NCBI GenBank assembly: GCA_951804985.1
Contig: OX638135.1
Span: forward strand, 65,029,639 to 65,093,638
Length of the DNA: 64,000 nucleotides
Reading direction: 5' to 3'
DNA from: Dryomyza anilis
Taxonomy: Eukaryota; Arthropoda; Insecta; Diptera; Dryomyzidae
Part shown: positions 33,915-46,017 of the stretch, piece after piece
Layout: each line of letters begins with the position of its first letter
Numbering within the stretch: the first letter of the stretch is position 1
Position numbers and translations under genes: made by a program
The notes under the pieces: generated by a model
Told to the model about the DNA's origin: nothing
The model's database searches: none
Seen by the model: the letters and a program-made list of their open reading frames with translations, nothing else

Positions 33915-35550
33915 AAAATGGAAAATAATGTTTAACACACATCGTTAATAATTAAAAAGACGACAAAATGTATTTTTCCATTTTTTATCTATTCGTTTAT
34001 TAATAAAATACTTTTATTAGTTCAAAATGTATGCAAATATTGTACTAAATTGTTTACAAGTTCAATTATTTAAAAATACTAATACACTAAGACAAAAAAA
34101 ATAACATTTAATTTTGAGTTTTTGTTCATTTTGAGAACTTGTAAACAAAGCATTGGTGTTCTGTTTTAAATTTTTCGTAAACAAATGTTGAGACTTTCAT
34201 ACAGTTTTCAAAAAAAAGTAAATGTCGCCTGAATTTTGAAAGATGATTTAAGCTGTATATACTTCAACCATGTAATACATTTTTTTATGTTAAGTTTTCT
34301 AAGTTTATGTTAAGTATTACTAATACGTAATTAAGTCGCGCACACAATTTCACAAATAATTCAATATAAACAGGGCCGGTCCTAAGAAGAATCTTAAGGT
34401 GGGGGTGTGGTGTGACACATAAAATTTCCGAATAGATTTTTTTTTTTTATTAAATTTTTAAATCTTGTAAATTCATGTATGTAACTGCAAAACATAATTT
34501 TTCCCTGTGTATACATGAATCAAAATTGTAATCACACGATATCCATCCGGATTTTGGATGATATCAAAGTGGTCGGGAAAAAAGTTACAAAAATATAAAA
34601 AGTGAACTCAACATCACGTGGTACCCTTAACTTAATTTTTTGGAATATGAGAGTGCCAAGATTAACTTTTAAAAAACTTAAAATCCATCACATACATTAA
34701 CCCTTAAAATAGAACTCGCGATTCTGGACAACGTTTGTTCTACGACTTTGCGCATAGGTGTTACTTACATGAACCAGATCTAAAATTCGTCGTTGGTTCC
34801 TTGCGGAAAATCTTGGAAAATGTAAATAAAAGCATAAAAGTATGAATAATTGTGGTTTGTTTTGATGAAACAGTTTTTTTATGGATTCACTTTTGCTGAT
34901 GTCATATTCACACCATTTATTTCAAAGCACTTATTCTGTTCGAAAATCAGGAATTCTGTAGTTTGTAAACAACAAACTTAAAAAAAACATTTCCATAGAA
35001 TTTCACATATGCTCAATTTTGAACTTCCGGTGCCTGATGGTTCCGCAAAAAACCAATCAAAAATTCGAAAAATCCAAGTGTTTAAAATTAAATAAAAAAT
35101 TAAATTTATTTCAAACACTTACACTTCTAGATACTACAGCGATCACGAAAATTTTTCAGCTTCGATTTCGACAAATTCACCAAAATAATATTTTTTGAAA
35201 GTACTCAATTTTACAAAAGTTAATTTTCTTGAGGTTAATTGCCCTTACTGGACATTCAACCGGCAAATGAAGTTGGTTTTAAACGAGAATCGGCGCAAAC
35301 GGTGGCGCTTGGATCAATAAACTTTTTAAAAGTCAAAGCGGGAAGACTAAATAAAATTCGTTGAACAAAGTTTGGATTTTCATCAGTTGGATCCTGGCGG
35401 AACCAGTGGGCATTTAAGGGTTAAATGTTTATTTTTGTATATAAAAGTCAGCCAATTTTTTTAGAATTTTATATAGCACGCCGCAGGAATTTTTTATTCA
35501 AAAAAATCGCGCCATTTAATCTAAAGTTATTTTTTATTATTAGTGTATTT
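33915..35550. other. Noncoding DNA with a diverged inverted-repeat family E copy
   Basis: At about 34430-34710 the sequence resembles 36700-36990: tccctgtgtatacatgaatc, cacgatatccatccggattttgg and aacttaattttttggaatatg. The rest shows no recognised gene or element. Confidence 0.5.
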
Positions 35551-35559
35551 TTATATTAC

Positions 35560-36240
35560 TTATCAGAGCTGTGAAAGATTGATTCTTTTTTGGATTTAAT
35601 TCATTTGCAAATCCACGAAAATGATTCAATTCCTTGACTTCAATTCATTTACCTGATTTAAAAAGAGCAAATCAAAAGTCTTTTTAAAGAAATAGACTGC
35701 AATCTTTTTTAAATTCATTTGTTAATATATTTTTTGATTTAAATCAATAGATGTAAATCTTTTTTAAAATCTTTATTTAAATCATTTATAGATTGAATCA
35801 TCTGAAGTTCCAATCACCTATCAAATCATTGGATTGCTGGAAATATTAATCAAAATATTTGAATCGAATTACAAGATTTTGTAATCAATTTTGAATTCAG
35901 TGATTTAAATCATTTGTTCATTTTAGTCTTAAGATTGAATCACAAAAAACATGCAATCCTTTTTATGCAATCATTCAATCCCAAAAATAAAAAATCATTT
36001 GTCAAATCATTTGGTTGCAGCATAAACGACTGAAACGCAAATGATTTTGCAATCACTTTGCTCAAATCATTTTTTTCACTCAAGATTGGAAACAAAACAC
36101 ACTCAAATCATTTTTTACACTCAAGATTGGAAGTAAAACAAATTTAAATCTTTAGTGATTGAAATTTTTCGATTTATTTTTTTAAATCTTTGTGATTTAA
36201 AACAAGTTTTTGACAATTCAAAAAATATGTATTGAATCAT
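35560..36240. repeat. Degenerate AAATCATTT-rich region
   Basis: The words aaatcatttg, caaatcattt, atttaaatcatt and tcactcaagattgg recur many times without a fixed period. This looks like a decayed simple repeat. There is no coding potential. Confidence 0.6.
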
Positions 36241-36611
36241 TCTTGTTAAAAGAAGTAGTAAGCTTGCTCAAAAGTGACTCGCGCAGCAACCGACCGACAG
36301 CATCGACTTATGAGTAGAGTACAATGGGGCAGCGAGTACCCAGTGTTGGCGAAATCCTCAAAAGTCAAATTGACCTCAGACACTTTTTTTTCATTGTATA
36401 GTAAATTAATTTGCTTACAATGTGGCATCACTCAAAGTATGCCATATGTATCCAAAAAATTCGTTTATTTAAATCGTTTATTTAAAAAATCATATATATT
36501 TTTAATATCTGGTATTTATTAAGTTTTGCCACCTCGCGGCGGGGATTATAGTGTTGCATCTCTGTTACTTATTATAGTTATAACAACAATAGAATCGCCG
36601 CAGGCAAATTT

Positions 36612-37196
36612 TTTTGAAAAATTTCATTGTACATTATCTATTTTAATAGTAAATTAACTGAACATATCCACTCGTTTTTTATTGACTCTCAAAATTTCCA
36701 AACAAAAAAACCCTATGAAAGATTCACAAAATCCTGTATATTCATGTATATAACTTGTAATATTTGTTTGCTGCAAAACATAAATTTTCCCTGTGTATAT
36801 ATGAATCAAAATTATAATCATATGATATCCAATCGGATTTTGGATTATATTAAAGTGTGCGTGGAAAAAAATTGTCATGTAGGACTAACAATTACAAAAT
36901 ACCTTTAAAAATATCCTGTATCCTTTAAAACTTTTTTTTTAACTTAATTTTTTGGAATATGGGAGTGGCAAAAATAAATTTAAAATAAAACTTCAAATAG
37001 CTTACATACACGTTAAGACGGTCACGAAGATTATTTCCGACTGATTTTAAATATTTCACACCCCCCCAATAGATTCGGTCCTGGTTGCTGGAGACTAAAA
37101 CGAGGTGGTTCTTGTTTAATGTTCATTGGAATATCTCTGACATTGCACTTGACACTCCATTAGACACCTGCCTACTGAAGATGCCCTCCGATCAAT
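36612..37196. repeat. Inverted-repeat arm, family E, with captured LOA LINE segment
   Basis: This segment is the inverse of 39109-39662 plus 40397-40445 at high identity. Its inner end (about 37087-37193) is a piece of the LOA LINE coding region at 52598-52704: gctggagactaaaacgaggt, gacattgcactt and gacacctgcctactgaagatgccctc. The outer part is noncoding AT-rich DNA. It also provides the empty insertion site for the Helentron-like element at 39663. Confidence 0.8.
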
Positions 37197-37690
37197 TAAA
37201 AAAATATGTAAAAATTTAGAAAGTTAATTTTTATCATGCAATTTATATTAAGTCAACCAAAATATGAGATTTTTTTTCAGAATTTTAAAAAGGGTTCTGT
37301 TTAAGGATATCCATTTTGAAGTGCAAGGATAATGACCACGGGCCACATGTTTAAGTTTAGAAGCTACAACTCAATTCCTCTAAAAGATTGTTATATTAGC
37401 TTTAAAACGAGCTATTAACAGAGTTTCTATCATTTCTACTTTAAGAGAAATAGAAATATAAACAACCATAGAAATGTGATTTTTGGCCCATTTATTGTAA
37501 GTATCTGTATCTCTTGAAGTGTATCTCTGGAAGTGATGGCATAAAAAATAAAATAAAATAAAAAATTGGTCAATGCATGTCTCAATAATCTTTACCACTT
37601 GCCCAAATTTTATTGAAATCCAAAAGGTGAAATCTCAAATTTTACATTTGTTGGGCGATTTGATGTGGAATGGCCCGTAAGCGAAATTAT
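37197..37690. mobile_element. Foldback family D, single arm
   Basis: It resembles the right arm of 29570-30665 (cagaattttaaaaagggttct, aaacgagctattaacag, ttggtcaatgcatg). It continues to a terminus gatgtggaatggcccg near 37675, which the other copy has lost next to its (TA)n tract. Confidence 0.7.
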
Positions 37691-39108
37691 TTTTACATTT
37701 TCTTTAATTCATAACTTCAAAACTTAACATGGTAAAAGAAAACAATTATATCACAAATGAAGAACAATACCCCATAGTTTTAAAAATAGTTAAAGTTTTA
37801 AATTTCTGAATGTGATAGGACGATATTCCGTATTTTAGTCTTCCAGTTAACCATCAGCCGTTGTACACTTTTCTAACTTTTTTGATAACGCTAATCCAAC
37901 TAGCGCTTATTTCATTTCACTTTTACAAAGTTACAATATTTTTCGATGAATTGATTTTATTTAATTCAAAAAGTTTAAATCTGGACATAGCTTAGGGCAG
38001 TTTTGATGGTTTCATCCTTTTGAAAAAATTGCATCATTAATACATTTTGTATTTAATTTGTAATTTGAAAAATCCAAGACTAACAGAAGTCGAATATATT
38101 TCAAGCAAAATTACAGAAACATGATAATATTTATATACAGTGAAGAAGGGAAAAAAGCAAAGCAATGCAGAAAGTTTCGGAAGGAAGAACATTTCTTGAT
38201 TAGAAGACAGAGGCGGCAGATACTCTTGCCAATTTATATTTATTTAATAAAAAAATATATATTTTAAAATATTGGTAATTTTTTTTGAAAAATTCTGGTA
38301 GGCAAAATTCATTCCGAGTGGCAACCGTGTATATGAGGCGTTGAATGTCATAGTTGTGTAAGTCACACTTTGTTTATTTTGAGAAACAAGGGGTTTTACT
38401 AGATAACTTATAGTATATTCCACAAACATATTTTAGTAATTAGATTGGTTTTAATATATCACTAGGACATTGCTGTAACTCGTGCAATACTAAATGTAAA
38501 CAAAAAATAGTTACTTACCACGGTTATAATTAGTTCAAAATTTAGTTTCATGTGAAATGAAAAAATAAGAAGTGCAATTGTTTATTAACCAATAAATATC
38601 ACAAAACATTTACAAAATTATTATTTTTTTGTTCCTATTTACTCATTATATCTAGCTGCGTTATATTCGAATTTGCGATCTCGCATTTAAAAGGGACCAA
38701 CATTTTGTTATAAGTCATTGTTATAAGTCATAAGTCCACCCATTTTTGTTTTGTTAAATACAAAATTTTTAACCGCATTATTTACATAACATATAATGCC
38801 AAATGGTTCCCCATATCTTATGTAAAGCGTACATTCATTTCACTTACCAATCAATTAACTAGAACCAGAGTAATCGTGATAAATCTGAAGACTATCTGAA
38901 TTTGCAAACAAAACTAACATTTTGTTAAAATATAAAATCAGAGTATGCTTTTAGGGTGTAATTTTTTTGTTTAATTAATACACGCACCAAAACCAAATTA
39001 CTTTAATAACGTGGCGTGGAAAATATAATTAACATTCTTTTGAATATTGTATTATAATTAATATTTGTAATTTTTAATAAATATATATATATATATATAC
39101 TCTGATTA
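37691..39108. other. AT-rich noncoding DNA between the family E arms
   Basis: No gene or element recognised. A short (TA)n run lies at 39082-39100, just before the second arm. Confidence 0.5.
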
Positions 39109-39662
39109 ATTCGGAGGGCATCTCCAGTAGGCAGGTGTCTAATGGAGTGTCAAGTGCAATGTCAGAGATATTCCAATGAACATTAAACCAGAACCACCTC
39201 GTTTTAGTCTCCAGCAACCAGGACCGAATCTATTGGGGGGGTGTGAAATATTTAAAATCAGTCGGAAATAATCTTCGTGACCGTCTTAACGTGTATGTAA
39301 GCTATTTGAAGTTTTATTTTAAATTTATTTTTGCCACTCCCATATTCCAAAAAATTAAGTTAATAAAAAAGTTTTAAAGGATACAGGATATTTTTAAAGG
39401 TATTTTACAATTGTTAGTCCTACTTTTGCCAAGATATGACAATTTTTTTCCACGCACACTTTGATATAATCCAAAATCCGAGTGGATATCGTGTGATTAC
39501 AATTTTGATTCATATATACACAGGGAAAATATATGTTTTGCAGCAAACATATATTACAAGTTATATACATGAATATACAGGATTTTGTGAATCTTTCATA
39601 GGGGTTTTTTTGTTTGGAAATTTTGAGAGTCAATAAAAAACGAGTGGATATGTTCAGTTAAT
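39109..39662. repeat. Inverted-repeat arm, family E, second arm (left part)
   Basis: Inverse complement of 36640-37196, starting with the captured LINE piece (39112-39224). The arm is interrupted at 39662/39663 by a Helentron-like element and resumes at 40397-40445. Confidence 0.8.
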
Positions 39663-40396
39663 TATACCCTACACCAAGAGTGAAAGGGTATATTCAGTTT
39701 GGTACGCCGTTTGTAACACCCAGAAGGAAGCATCTCTGGTATGGAAAAGTATATATGTTCTTGATCAGCATGACCTCCTGAGTCGATTTAGCGATGTCCG
39801 TCTGTCTGTCTGTTTGTTTGTCTGTCCGTCTGTCTGTTTGTCTGTCTGTTGAAATCCCTACTACTTTTAAAATTGAAGAGCTATATAAATGAAACTTATA
39901 ACTTAGATTACTAATATACCTACGCTGTATTGGCGAGATCGGTTCATTGCGACCTATGATCCGACCATTTATGTTCAAATACCTCATATAAAATGTACAT
40001 ATAAAGAACAATTTTTATGTATACGTGCTTAGGTAAACTTTTTTGGTCAAATATATATTGATATCATGCTCAAATACATGATAATAATGTTTTCCGGCGA
40101 AAAGACTTGTGGTTCACAAAAAAAAAAAATCGAAATTCGGTACACCTACCCATTTGTAAATATGGGTATCAAATGAATGGAAATTCTTCAGCGATTGAAT
40201 GTTTGTAGTTATTTTCAGGATTCGTATACCCTGGTGAGCTATATATCACTTTGAATGGTAACCACACATATGTGTAGGGTATTTATAGTCGGCTTAGACC
40301 GACTATAATATTGATAATCCTAACTATTATAATAACACCTACTATAAAATGTCCTTACTTTAAAATTTCCCATGTGATCTAACCTTCCCAACTGGT
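39663..40396 (+). mobile_element. Helentron/DINE-1-like element with demonstrable empty site
   Basis: It starts tataccctacaccaagagtg and ends cccaactggt. It carries a GTCT/GTTT microsatellite at about 39799-39849 and the hairpin tagtcggcttagaccgacta near 40286. Left flank ...cagttaat joins right flank ttactatt... . In the inverse arm at 36612-37196 these are contiguous (cagttaatttactatt), so the element entered exactly between two Ts with no target duplication. This behaviour is known for Helentron-type elements. Confidence 0.85.
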
Positions 40397-40445
40397 TTAC
40401 TATTAAAACAGATAATGTACAATGAATTTTTCCAAAAAATTTGTA

Positions 40446-40721
40446 ATTTTTAATATATATTTTCATTTCAGCCTATCAAATATGTGATGTTGACCGTCAT
40501 TGCCCACTGAATCTCCCCGAACTTTCTAGGACATAAATAAACTAATAATTTTTTCGCTTTGCGTTTTAATCGATTGCTTCCGTTTTAAAGACATTATCTA
40601 ATTATTATGCATACGTACTTATATGTTTTTCTCCAAATATGATGCCCAAAATTTGCACACAAAACACAACTATATTTTCTTCGATGTCTACATTTAATTT
40701 GTTTTGGCGTTTTACGTTGCC
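40446..40721. repeat. Diverged copy of the 1945-2150 repeat
   Basis: Shared words include atcaaatatgtgatgttg, cattgcccactgaatctcccc and acgtacttatatgttttt. It ends where the gypsy-like element begins. Confidence 0.6.
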
Positions 40722-40886
40722 GTTAATACCTTGTTTAATACTTGTTTCAATTTATTGTTTATTCATATTGTTTGTTTTTATTATTTATCAAATTTGTTTA
40801 CAAGATTTTTCATTCGATATTTGATTTTGAATAAATAAGTCATTCTTATAAAACATTAAAAAAAAACATTTTATTTACAATCCACA
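40722..40886 (+). mobile_element. Gypsy-like 5' LTR, 5'-truncated
   Basis: It matches 45107-45273 from gttaataccttgtttaatac to acaatccaca with few differences. The first ~15 bases present in the 3' LTR (from TGTAGG at 45092) are missing and replaced by unrelated sequence. It contains gaataaataag, a likely polyadenylation signal. Confidence 0.75.
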
Positions 40887-40888
40887 AA

Positions 40889-40907
40889 TGGCGATCTTGC
40901 CAGGAGC
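40889..40907 (+). other. Candidate primer-binding site of the gypsy-like element
   Basis: The sequence tggcgatcttgccaggagc begins two bases after the LTR end. A TGG start complementary to a tRNA CCA end is expected here. I could not assign the tRNA. Confidence 0.45.
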
Positions 40908-41516
40908 AAAATAATTGAATCGACGCGAAATTTTTCAATTAAATATTTTATTAAATATCTACAATCAAATATTGAAATCGAACCATCAACTACAAAATAA
41001 AACTCTACAATCAATTTTGGCGTTTAAACCCAGCAATACAAATTATCATCCTAATATCTACCACATCTAATTACGCAATTACTTCGTTGGACCAATATTA
41101 TTGGCAACCTCTCTTAACGAAGAAACAAATGCAACAATTTAAGACAATAAATCAAATAGATGCACTGATGATATATGCCCTGTTATATGACCTTATAATT
41201 GATCACTGCAAAATATTCTAATTGGCTCAAAATAACACGAATTCCATGGAAACAACACAATAATCAACTTAAGTATTCAATTATCCTATCTATTATATTA
41301 TCATTTTATCTATTATTTTACTATATGCTTACTTTAATTTATCTTTAACACCACTAAATATAATTTTCACACATTATTATAATAACATTACCATATTAAC
41401 AAATAAATATATATACATATATATTTTTTTAACATTCTATTTAAATATTTTCAATTATAATTTATGTAAACCCTTCACCAGTTTAAATAAACTCACTAAT
41501 TGTACTTACCCGATAT
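40908..41516. other. Leader region of the gypsy-like element
   Basis: A/T-rich, no ORF of note, between the LTR and gag. Confidence 0.5.
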
Positions 41517-42445
41517 ATGAACAATCTATTGAATTCCCAAATCTCCCAATTCAAACACAATCATCACCAGAATAAATTACAACTGCAATTACCACCAGCA
41601 ACAGACACTACAACACACACTACAGTCGTAAATTCACCAACAACAGACACTGAATCACAATTTTTTACATGTCCACAAATACACCCACAATCAGACACCA
41701 ATAAAATTAGGTTACCTATATTTTGGTCTACCTGTCCCGAAGCTTGGTTTATTCAATCCGAGATTCAATTCGCACTCAAAAACATAACTGACGACACTCT
41801 TCGTTATCATTATGTTATTCTTGCACTACCACAAGAAATAATAACAAAAGATATCATACGAAACCCACCAACGCAAAATAAATACGATCGCATCAAAAAG
41901 ATTCTTTGTGAGCGTTTCTCTTTAAGCGTCGTCTTGAGCAAATTTTCTCTGATACTCAGTTAGGTGACCGAAAACCATCGGAACTTTATCGAGATGTGAA
42001 ATATCACGCTGGCTCAGTTTCACTTATAGGTAATGAACTCCTTTATAAATTGTGGATGCGTAAACTTCCACAACAACTACAAATTCATTTAACACACTCT
42101 AACTTAAAAACCTTCGATGAACAATTAGAATTAACAGATAAAATATATGAAGTTTCAAATAAACCACAAATTTCTACAGTATCTCAAAATGACATTGCAT
42201 GTCAACAGGTATTACAAAATTTGACAAAAATCACAGCGACCTTATGTCAAAACCTTAATCAGTTATCACTAGAAGTTGCAGAATTAAGGACTAGATCCAG
42301 ATCTAGAAGTACACATAATCTAAATCCCGTTGGAATTCGCGCAGTAGATCACGTACTTATAATAACATGTGTTGGTACCATCCAAAATTTGGAAAGAATG
42401 CACAAAAATGCAATAAACCGTGCAATTTTTATAATCATGAACTGA
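41517..42445 (+). pseudogene. Gypsy-like gag, frameshifted
   Basis: The first frame (41517-41963) has a Gln/Thr/His-rich N-terminus and then the capsid-like core WSTCPEAWFIQSEIQFALKN, typical of insect mag/CsRN1-type gypsy Gag. It continues through YDRIKKILCERFSLS. A frameshift near 41925 moves the reading to a second frame (RLEQIFSDTQLGDRKPSELY, then 41996-42445 to a stop). A zinc-knuckle-like CHH/CC arrangement near 42350-42440 is degraded. The product would assemble virus-like particles for reverse transcription. This copy cannot make the full protein. Confidence 0.75.
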
Positions 42446-42542
42446 GAAATACACATTTAAACTAAGTCAGCCCATTATGACGGTGACGTATAATGGGAAT
42501 TTGACAAAACCATCTCGTCACCTTTTTGTTTTCGATAGATTA

Positions 42543-43780
42543 AATAAACTTAACTTTTAAGTAGACACTGGTGCTGTGGTTTCAGTTATACCAGCATCAA
42601 TATTCAAAAACTTTAAATGCAATTCCGATAGCATCCTTTCTGCTGCTAACGGGTCAAACATACAAACCTTTGGTACAAAATTATTAAAAAGGGATTTTGG
42701 ATTAAGAAGAGAATATGATTTCCCATTTATTTTATCAGATATTCCAACTCCAATTATAGGAGCCAATTTTTTAGAGCATTTCGAAATCATAGTAGATATG
42801 AAAAATAGACAACTAATAGACTCTCTTACAAAAATTAATTCAAAAGGTTCATCCAAATTCTGTGACATTTTTTCCATTAAATTTGCAATCCCAGATAATA
42901 AATACACAAAACTTTTAGAACGATTTCCCAAAATCACCACAGAACCAGATTATACCAGACCTGTAAAACATAACACTGTACATAAAATTGAAACAAAAGG
43001 AATTCTTCCTTTCTCAAAACCACGTAGATTAGATCCACTCAAAAGAAAAATTGCTAAAAATGAATTTGAATATTTAGTCAAAATAGGAGTCTGTAGACCT
43101 TCCAAATCGGCCACTGCTTCACCACTGCACCTAGTACCAAAAAAAATACAATTATTAGCGACCATGCGGGGATTATAGACGCCTTAATTGCGTAACTATG
43201 CCTGATCGATATCCGTTACCGCAGTTACAAGACCTTGATATTGAATTAAGAAATAAAACAATGTTTTCAAAAATAGATTTGGTGCGTGCATATCATCAAC
43301 TTCCAATGGCGGAAGATGATATACACAAAACTGCTATCACAACACCATTCGGGATGTTCGAATTCGTAAGAATGCATTTTGTTCTCAGAAATGCATTTTG
43401 TTCTTCATATTTGCTTATGTTGACAATATATTAATTGCTAGTCACGACGAAGAAGAACATTTTAAACATCTCCAAATAGTATTCAAACCACTATACGATT
43501 ACGGCTTTAACATCAAACCCTCAAAGTGCATTTTCGGTACATCTCTTATGATGGTATTAAACCATCAAAAGACCGAGTAATAAATTGCAAAAATTTGTTG
43601 GAATGATAAATTACTATCATAGGTATGTCTCAATGCTAGCTAAATTTTTGAATCCACTACACAAAATGATAACAAATGCCAACAAAATTAAAATATTATT
43701 ATGGACAGCAGAAAATGAACAAGCATTTGAATATGTTAAGGCTAAATTCGCAGAAAACAAATTCGCGGATACGTTATCAC
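42543..43780 (+). pseudogene. Gypsy-like pol: protease and reverse transcriptase, decayed
   Basis: The protease is marked by VDTGAVVSVIP (Asp at 42564) and IIGANFLEHF. The reverse transcriptase follows: PFSKPRRLDPLKRKI and SATASPLHLVPKK, a frameshift near 43150, then CGDYRRLNCVTMPDRYPLP and FSKIDLVRAYHQLPM with its catalytic Asp. A deletion near 43380-43400 removes the segment before the active site. The active site itself reads FAYVDNILIAS, with Asn in place of the second Asp. The connection/RNase H part (FVGMINYYHRYVS onward) is cut by a large deletion near 43750, where AKFAE runs directly into NKFADTLSR. Stops and frameshifts make it nonfunctional. Confidence 0.85.
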
Positions 43781-45056
43781 GAATCCCTGAAATTGACTCT
43801 ATATCTTATAAAGATATTAACTTAGAAACGATTTACAAAGAACAATTGAGGGATCCATCACTAAAAACATACACCGCCTTTTCAAAGTCTAACATGAATT
43901 TAAAAGAAATTCCAATACCTAACCATAATTTTAACATTTGGTGTGAAACAACCGGAAAAACACCAAGACCTTTTGTCCCAAATTCAATGCGTAAAATTAT
44001 TTTTAGTAAGATGCATTCACTTTCTCATTCTGGTGTCGGTAACACAAGATTATTAATACAAAAGAAATACGTTTGACCAGGAATGAGATAGAATATTAAT
44101 GAATGAGAATCTAGTTGCATTGATTGCCAAAAATCAAAAGTTCAGATTTACACAAAATCACCGGTTGAGAAAATAGAAATTCCTAAAAGTCGATTTGAAC
44201 ACATCCACATAGATTTAGTTGGACCACTACCAGTATCCAATGGATATCGATATCTACTTACAACAATAGACAGAAGTACTCGCTGGCCCGAAGCCTACCC
44301 TATACGCGATATAACAACAGACACTGTAGAAAAAACATTCATTAAAAACTATATTCCTCGTTTTGGCATACTATTAAAAATTACAGTAGACCAAGGTACA
44401 CAATTTACATCAAAACTTTTCACCAATATAACAACTATTCTCGGAAGTCACAAAATACACACCTCAGCTTATCATCCACAAGCGAACGGAATGATTGAAT
44501 GTTTCCATCGGCAATTAAAAGCATCTATCATGTCAACAAACGATAGTATTCATTGGTCAGATCACTTACCGATCATACTGTTGGGATTAAGAACAGTTGT
44601 TAAAGAGGATCTGAAATGTAGCCTTTCCGAAATGGTTTACGGACAAACTTTAAGAGTACCTGGAGAACTTGTTGTTCCTACTTCAATTAAACACTCAGAT
44701 TAGTATATTCTTCGCAAACTTAAAGAAAATTTTGCACACACAAGATCTAATTTGATACATCATAACAATAAAAATAATACGTACATACCAAAAAATCTAA
44801 TGACGTGCGACTTTGTATTCGAAAAAGTTAATCATTCTCGTTCTGGATTACAACAACCCTTCGAAGACCCATACAAAGTAAATTCTAGGCAATTAAAAAC
44901 TTTTAAAATACGTAAAGGTAACTTAATTAAGTCGATGTCAATTGATTTATTGAAACGAGCATTCATTGAAAAGGAAGCTACACATAACACAACTACACCA
45001 CAAAAACCGAAAAAGGTGACATTCAAAATTGATTCATTAATTTCTGCTCGATTTTA
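43781..45056 (+). pseudogene. Gypsy-like integrase, decayed
   Basis: An N-terminal His/Cys region is visible (KMHSLSHSGVGNTRLLIQKK and, after stops near 44080-44100, CIDCQ). The catalytic core follows with DLVGPLPVSNGYRYLL (Asp), ITVDQGTQFTSKLF (Asp) and HPQANGMIECFHRQLKASI (Glu). The C-terminal part (FEDPYKV, SIDLLKRAF) ends at 45056. Several stops, including one near 44702, interrupt it. Confidence 0.85.
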
Positions 45057-45091
45057 ATTTTATGTATTCGCTCCACTGGTGGGGGAGTAGC

Positions 45092-45273
45092 TGTAGGAAC
45101 ACTATACACAGTTAATACCTTGTTTAATACTTGTTTCAATTTATTGTTCATTCATATTGTTTGTTTTTATTATTTATCAAATTTGTTTATAAGATTTTTC
45201 ATTCTATATTTGATTTAGAATAAATAAGTCATTCTTATAAAACATAAAAAAAACATTTTATTTACAATCCACA
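45092..45273 (+). mobile_element. Gypsy-like 3' LTR
   Basis: It starts TGTAGGAACAC and ends ATCCACA (TG...CA), and follows the purine-rich tract ggtgggggagtag (45079-45091). It is 182 bp, very short for a gypsy LTR. The right flank resumes the AAGCTT-type repeat (gttaataagcttattaac). Confidence 0.8.
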
Positions 45274-45341
45274 GTTAATAAGCTTATTAACAAATATAAA
45301 GTAAGTGATTTGAAATCATTTACGAAATGGTTGTGAATTTT
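45274..45341. repeat. AAGCTT-type repeat, left part
   Basis: It matches 4556-4625 of the 2,342-bp unit (taataagcttattaacaaat, aaagtaagtgatttg). It is interrupted by the Helentron-like element and continues at 46018-46075. Confidence 0.8.
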
Positions 45342-46017
45342 TATACCCTACACTAAGAGTGAAAGGGTATATTCAGTTTGGTACGCCGTTTGTTACACCC
45401 TGAAGAAAGCATCTCCGGTATGGAAAAGTATATATATTCTTGATCAGCATGACCTCCTGAGTCGATCCTTCTCTCCGTCTGTCCTTCTGTCTGTCTGTTG
45501 AAATCACGATTACGGAAAAAGTAGAAGAGGTAGAGCAATGAAACTTTAGACTTAGATTACTTATATATCTAAGCATGATCGATCTATTGTGACCTGAGAA
45601 CCGACCACTTATGTTCAAATACCTCATATAAAATTTGCATCTACAGATCAATTTTACTGTATACGTGCTTAGGTAAACTTTTTAGTCAAATATATATTGA
45701 CATCATGCTGAAATACATGAAAATAATGTTTTCCTGCGAAACGAGTTGTGGTTCCCAAAAAAAAAATCGAAATTCGGTGCACCTACCCATATGTAAATAT
45801 GGGTATCAAATGAATGGAAATTCTTCAGCGATGGAAAATTTGTAGTTATTTTCAGGATTCGTATAACCAGGTGACCTGTATACCAATTTGAATGGTAACC
45901 ACACATATGTGTAGGGTATTAATAGTCGGCTTAGACCGACTACAATTTTGATAATCCTAACTATCATAATAACACCTACTTTAAAATTGCCCATGTGATT
46001 AAACCTTCCCAACTGGT
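45342..46017 (+). mobile_element. Helentron/DINE-1-like element with demonstrable empty site
   Basis: It starts tataccctacactaagag and ends cttcccaactggt. It has a shorter GTCT tract near 45476-45498 and the hairpin tagtcggcttagaccgacta near 45923. The left flank gtgaatttt and the right flank ttattagtaagc correspond to the uninterrupted gtgaaattttttattagtaa of the 2,342-bp unit (about 4617-4637). The six Ts are split four and two. The insertion is therefore between two Ts without target duplication. Confidence 0.85.

Noticed and set aside
42557..42940. 127-codon minus-strand ORF
   Set aside because: Antisense shadow of the gypsy-like protease/reverse transcriptase.
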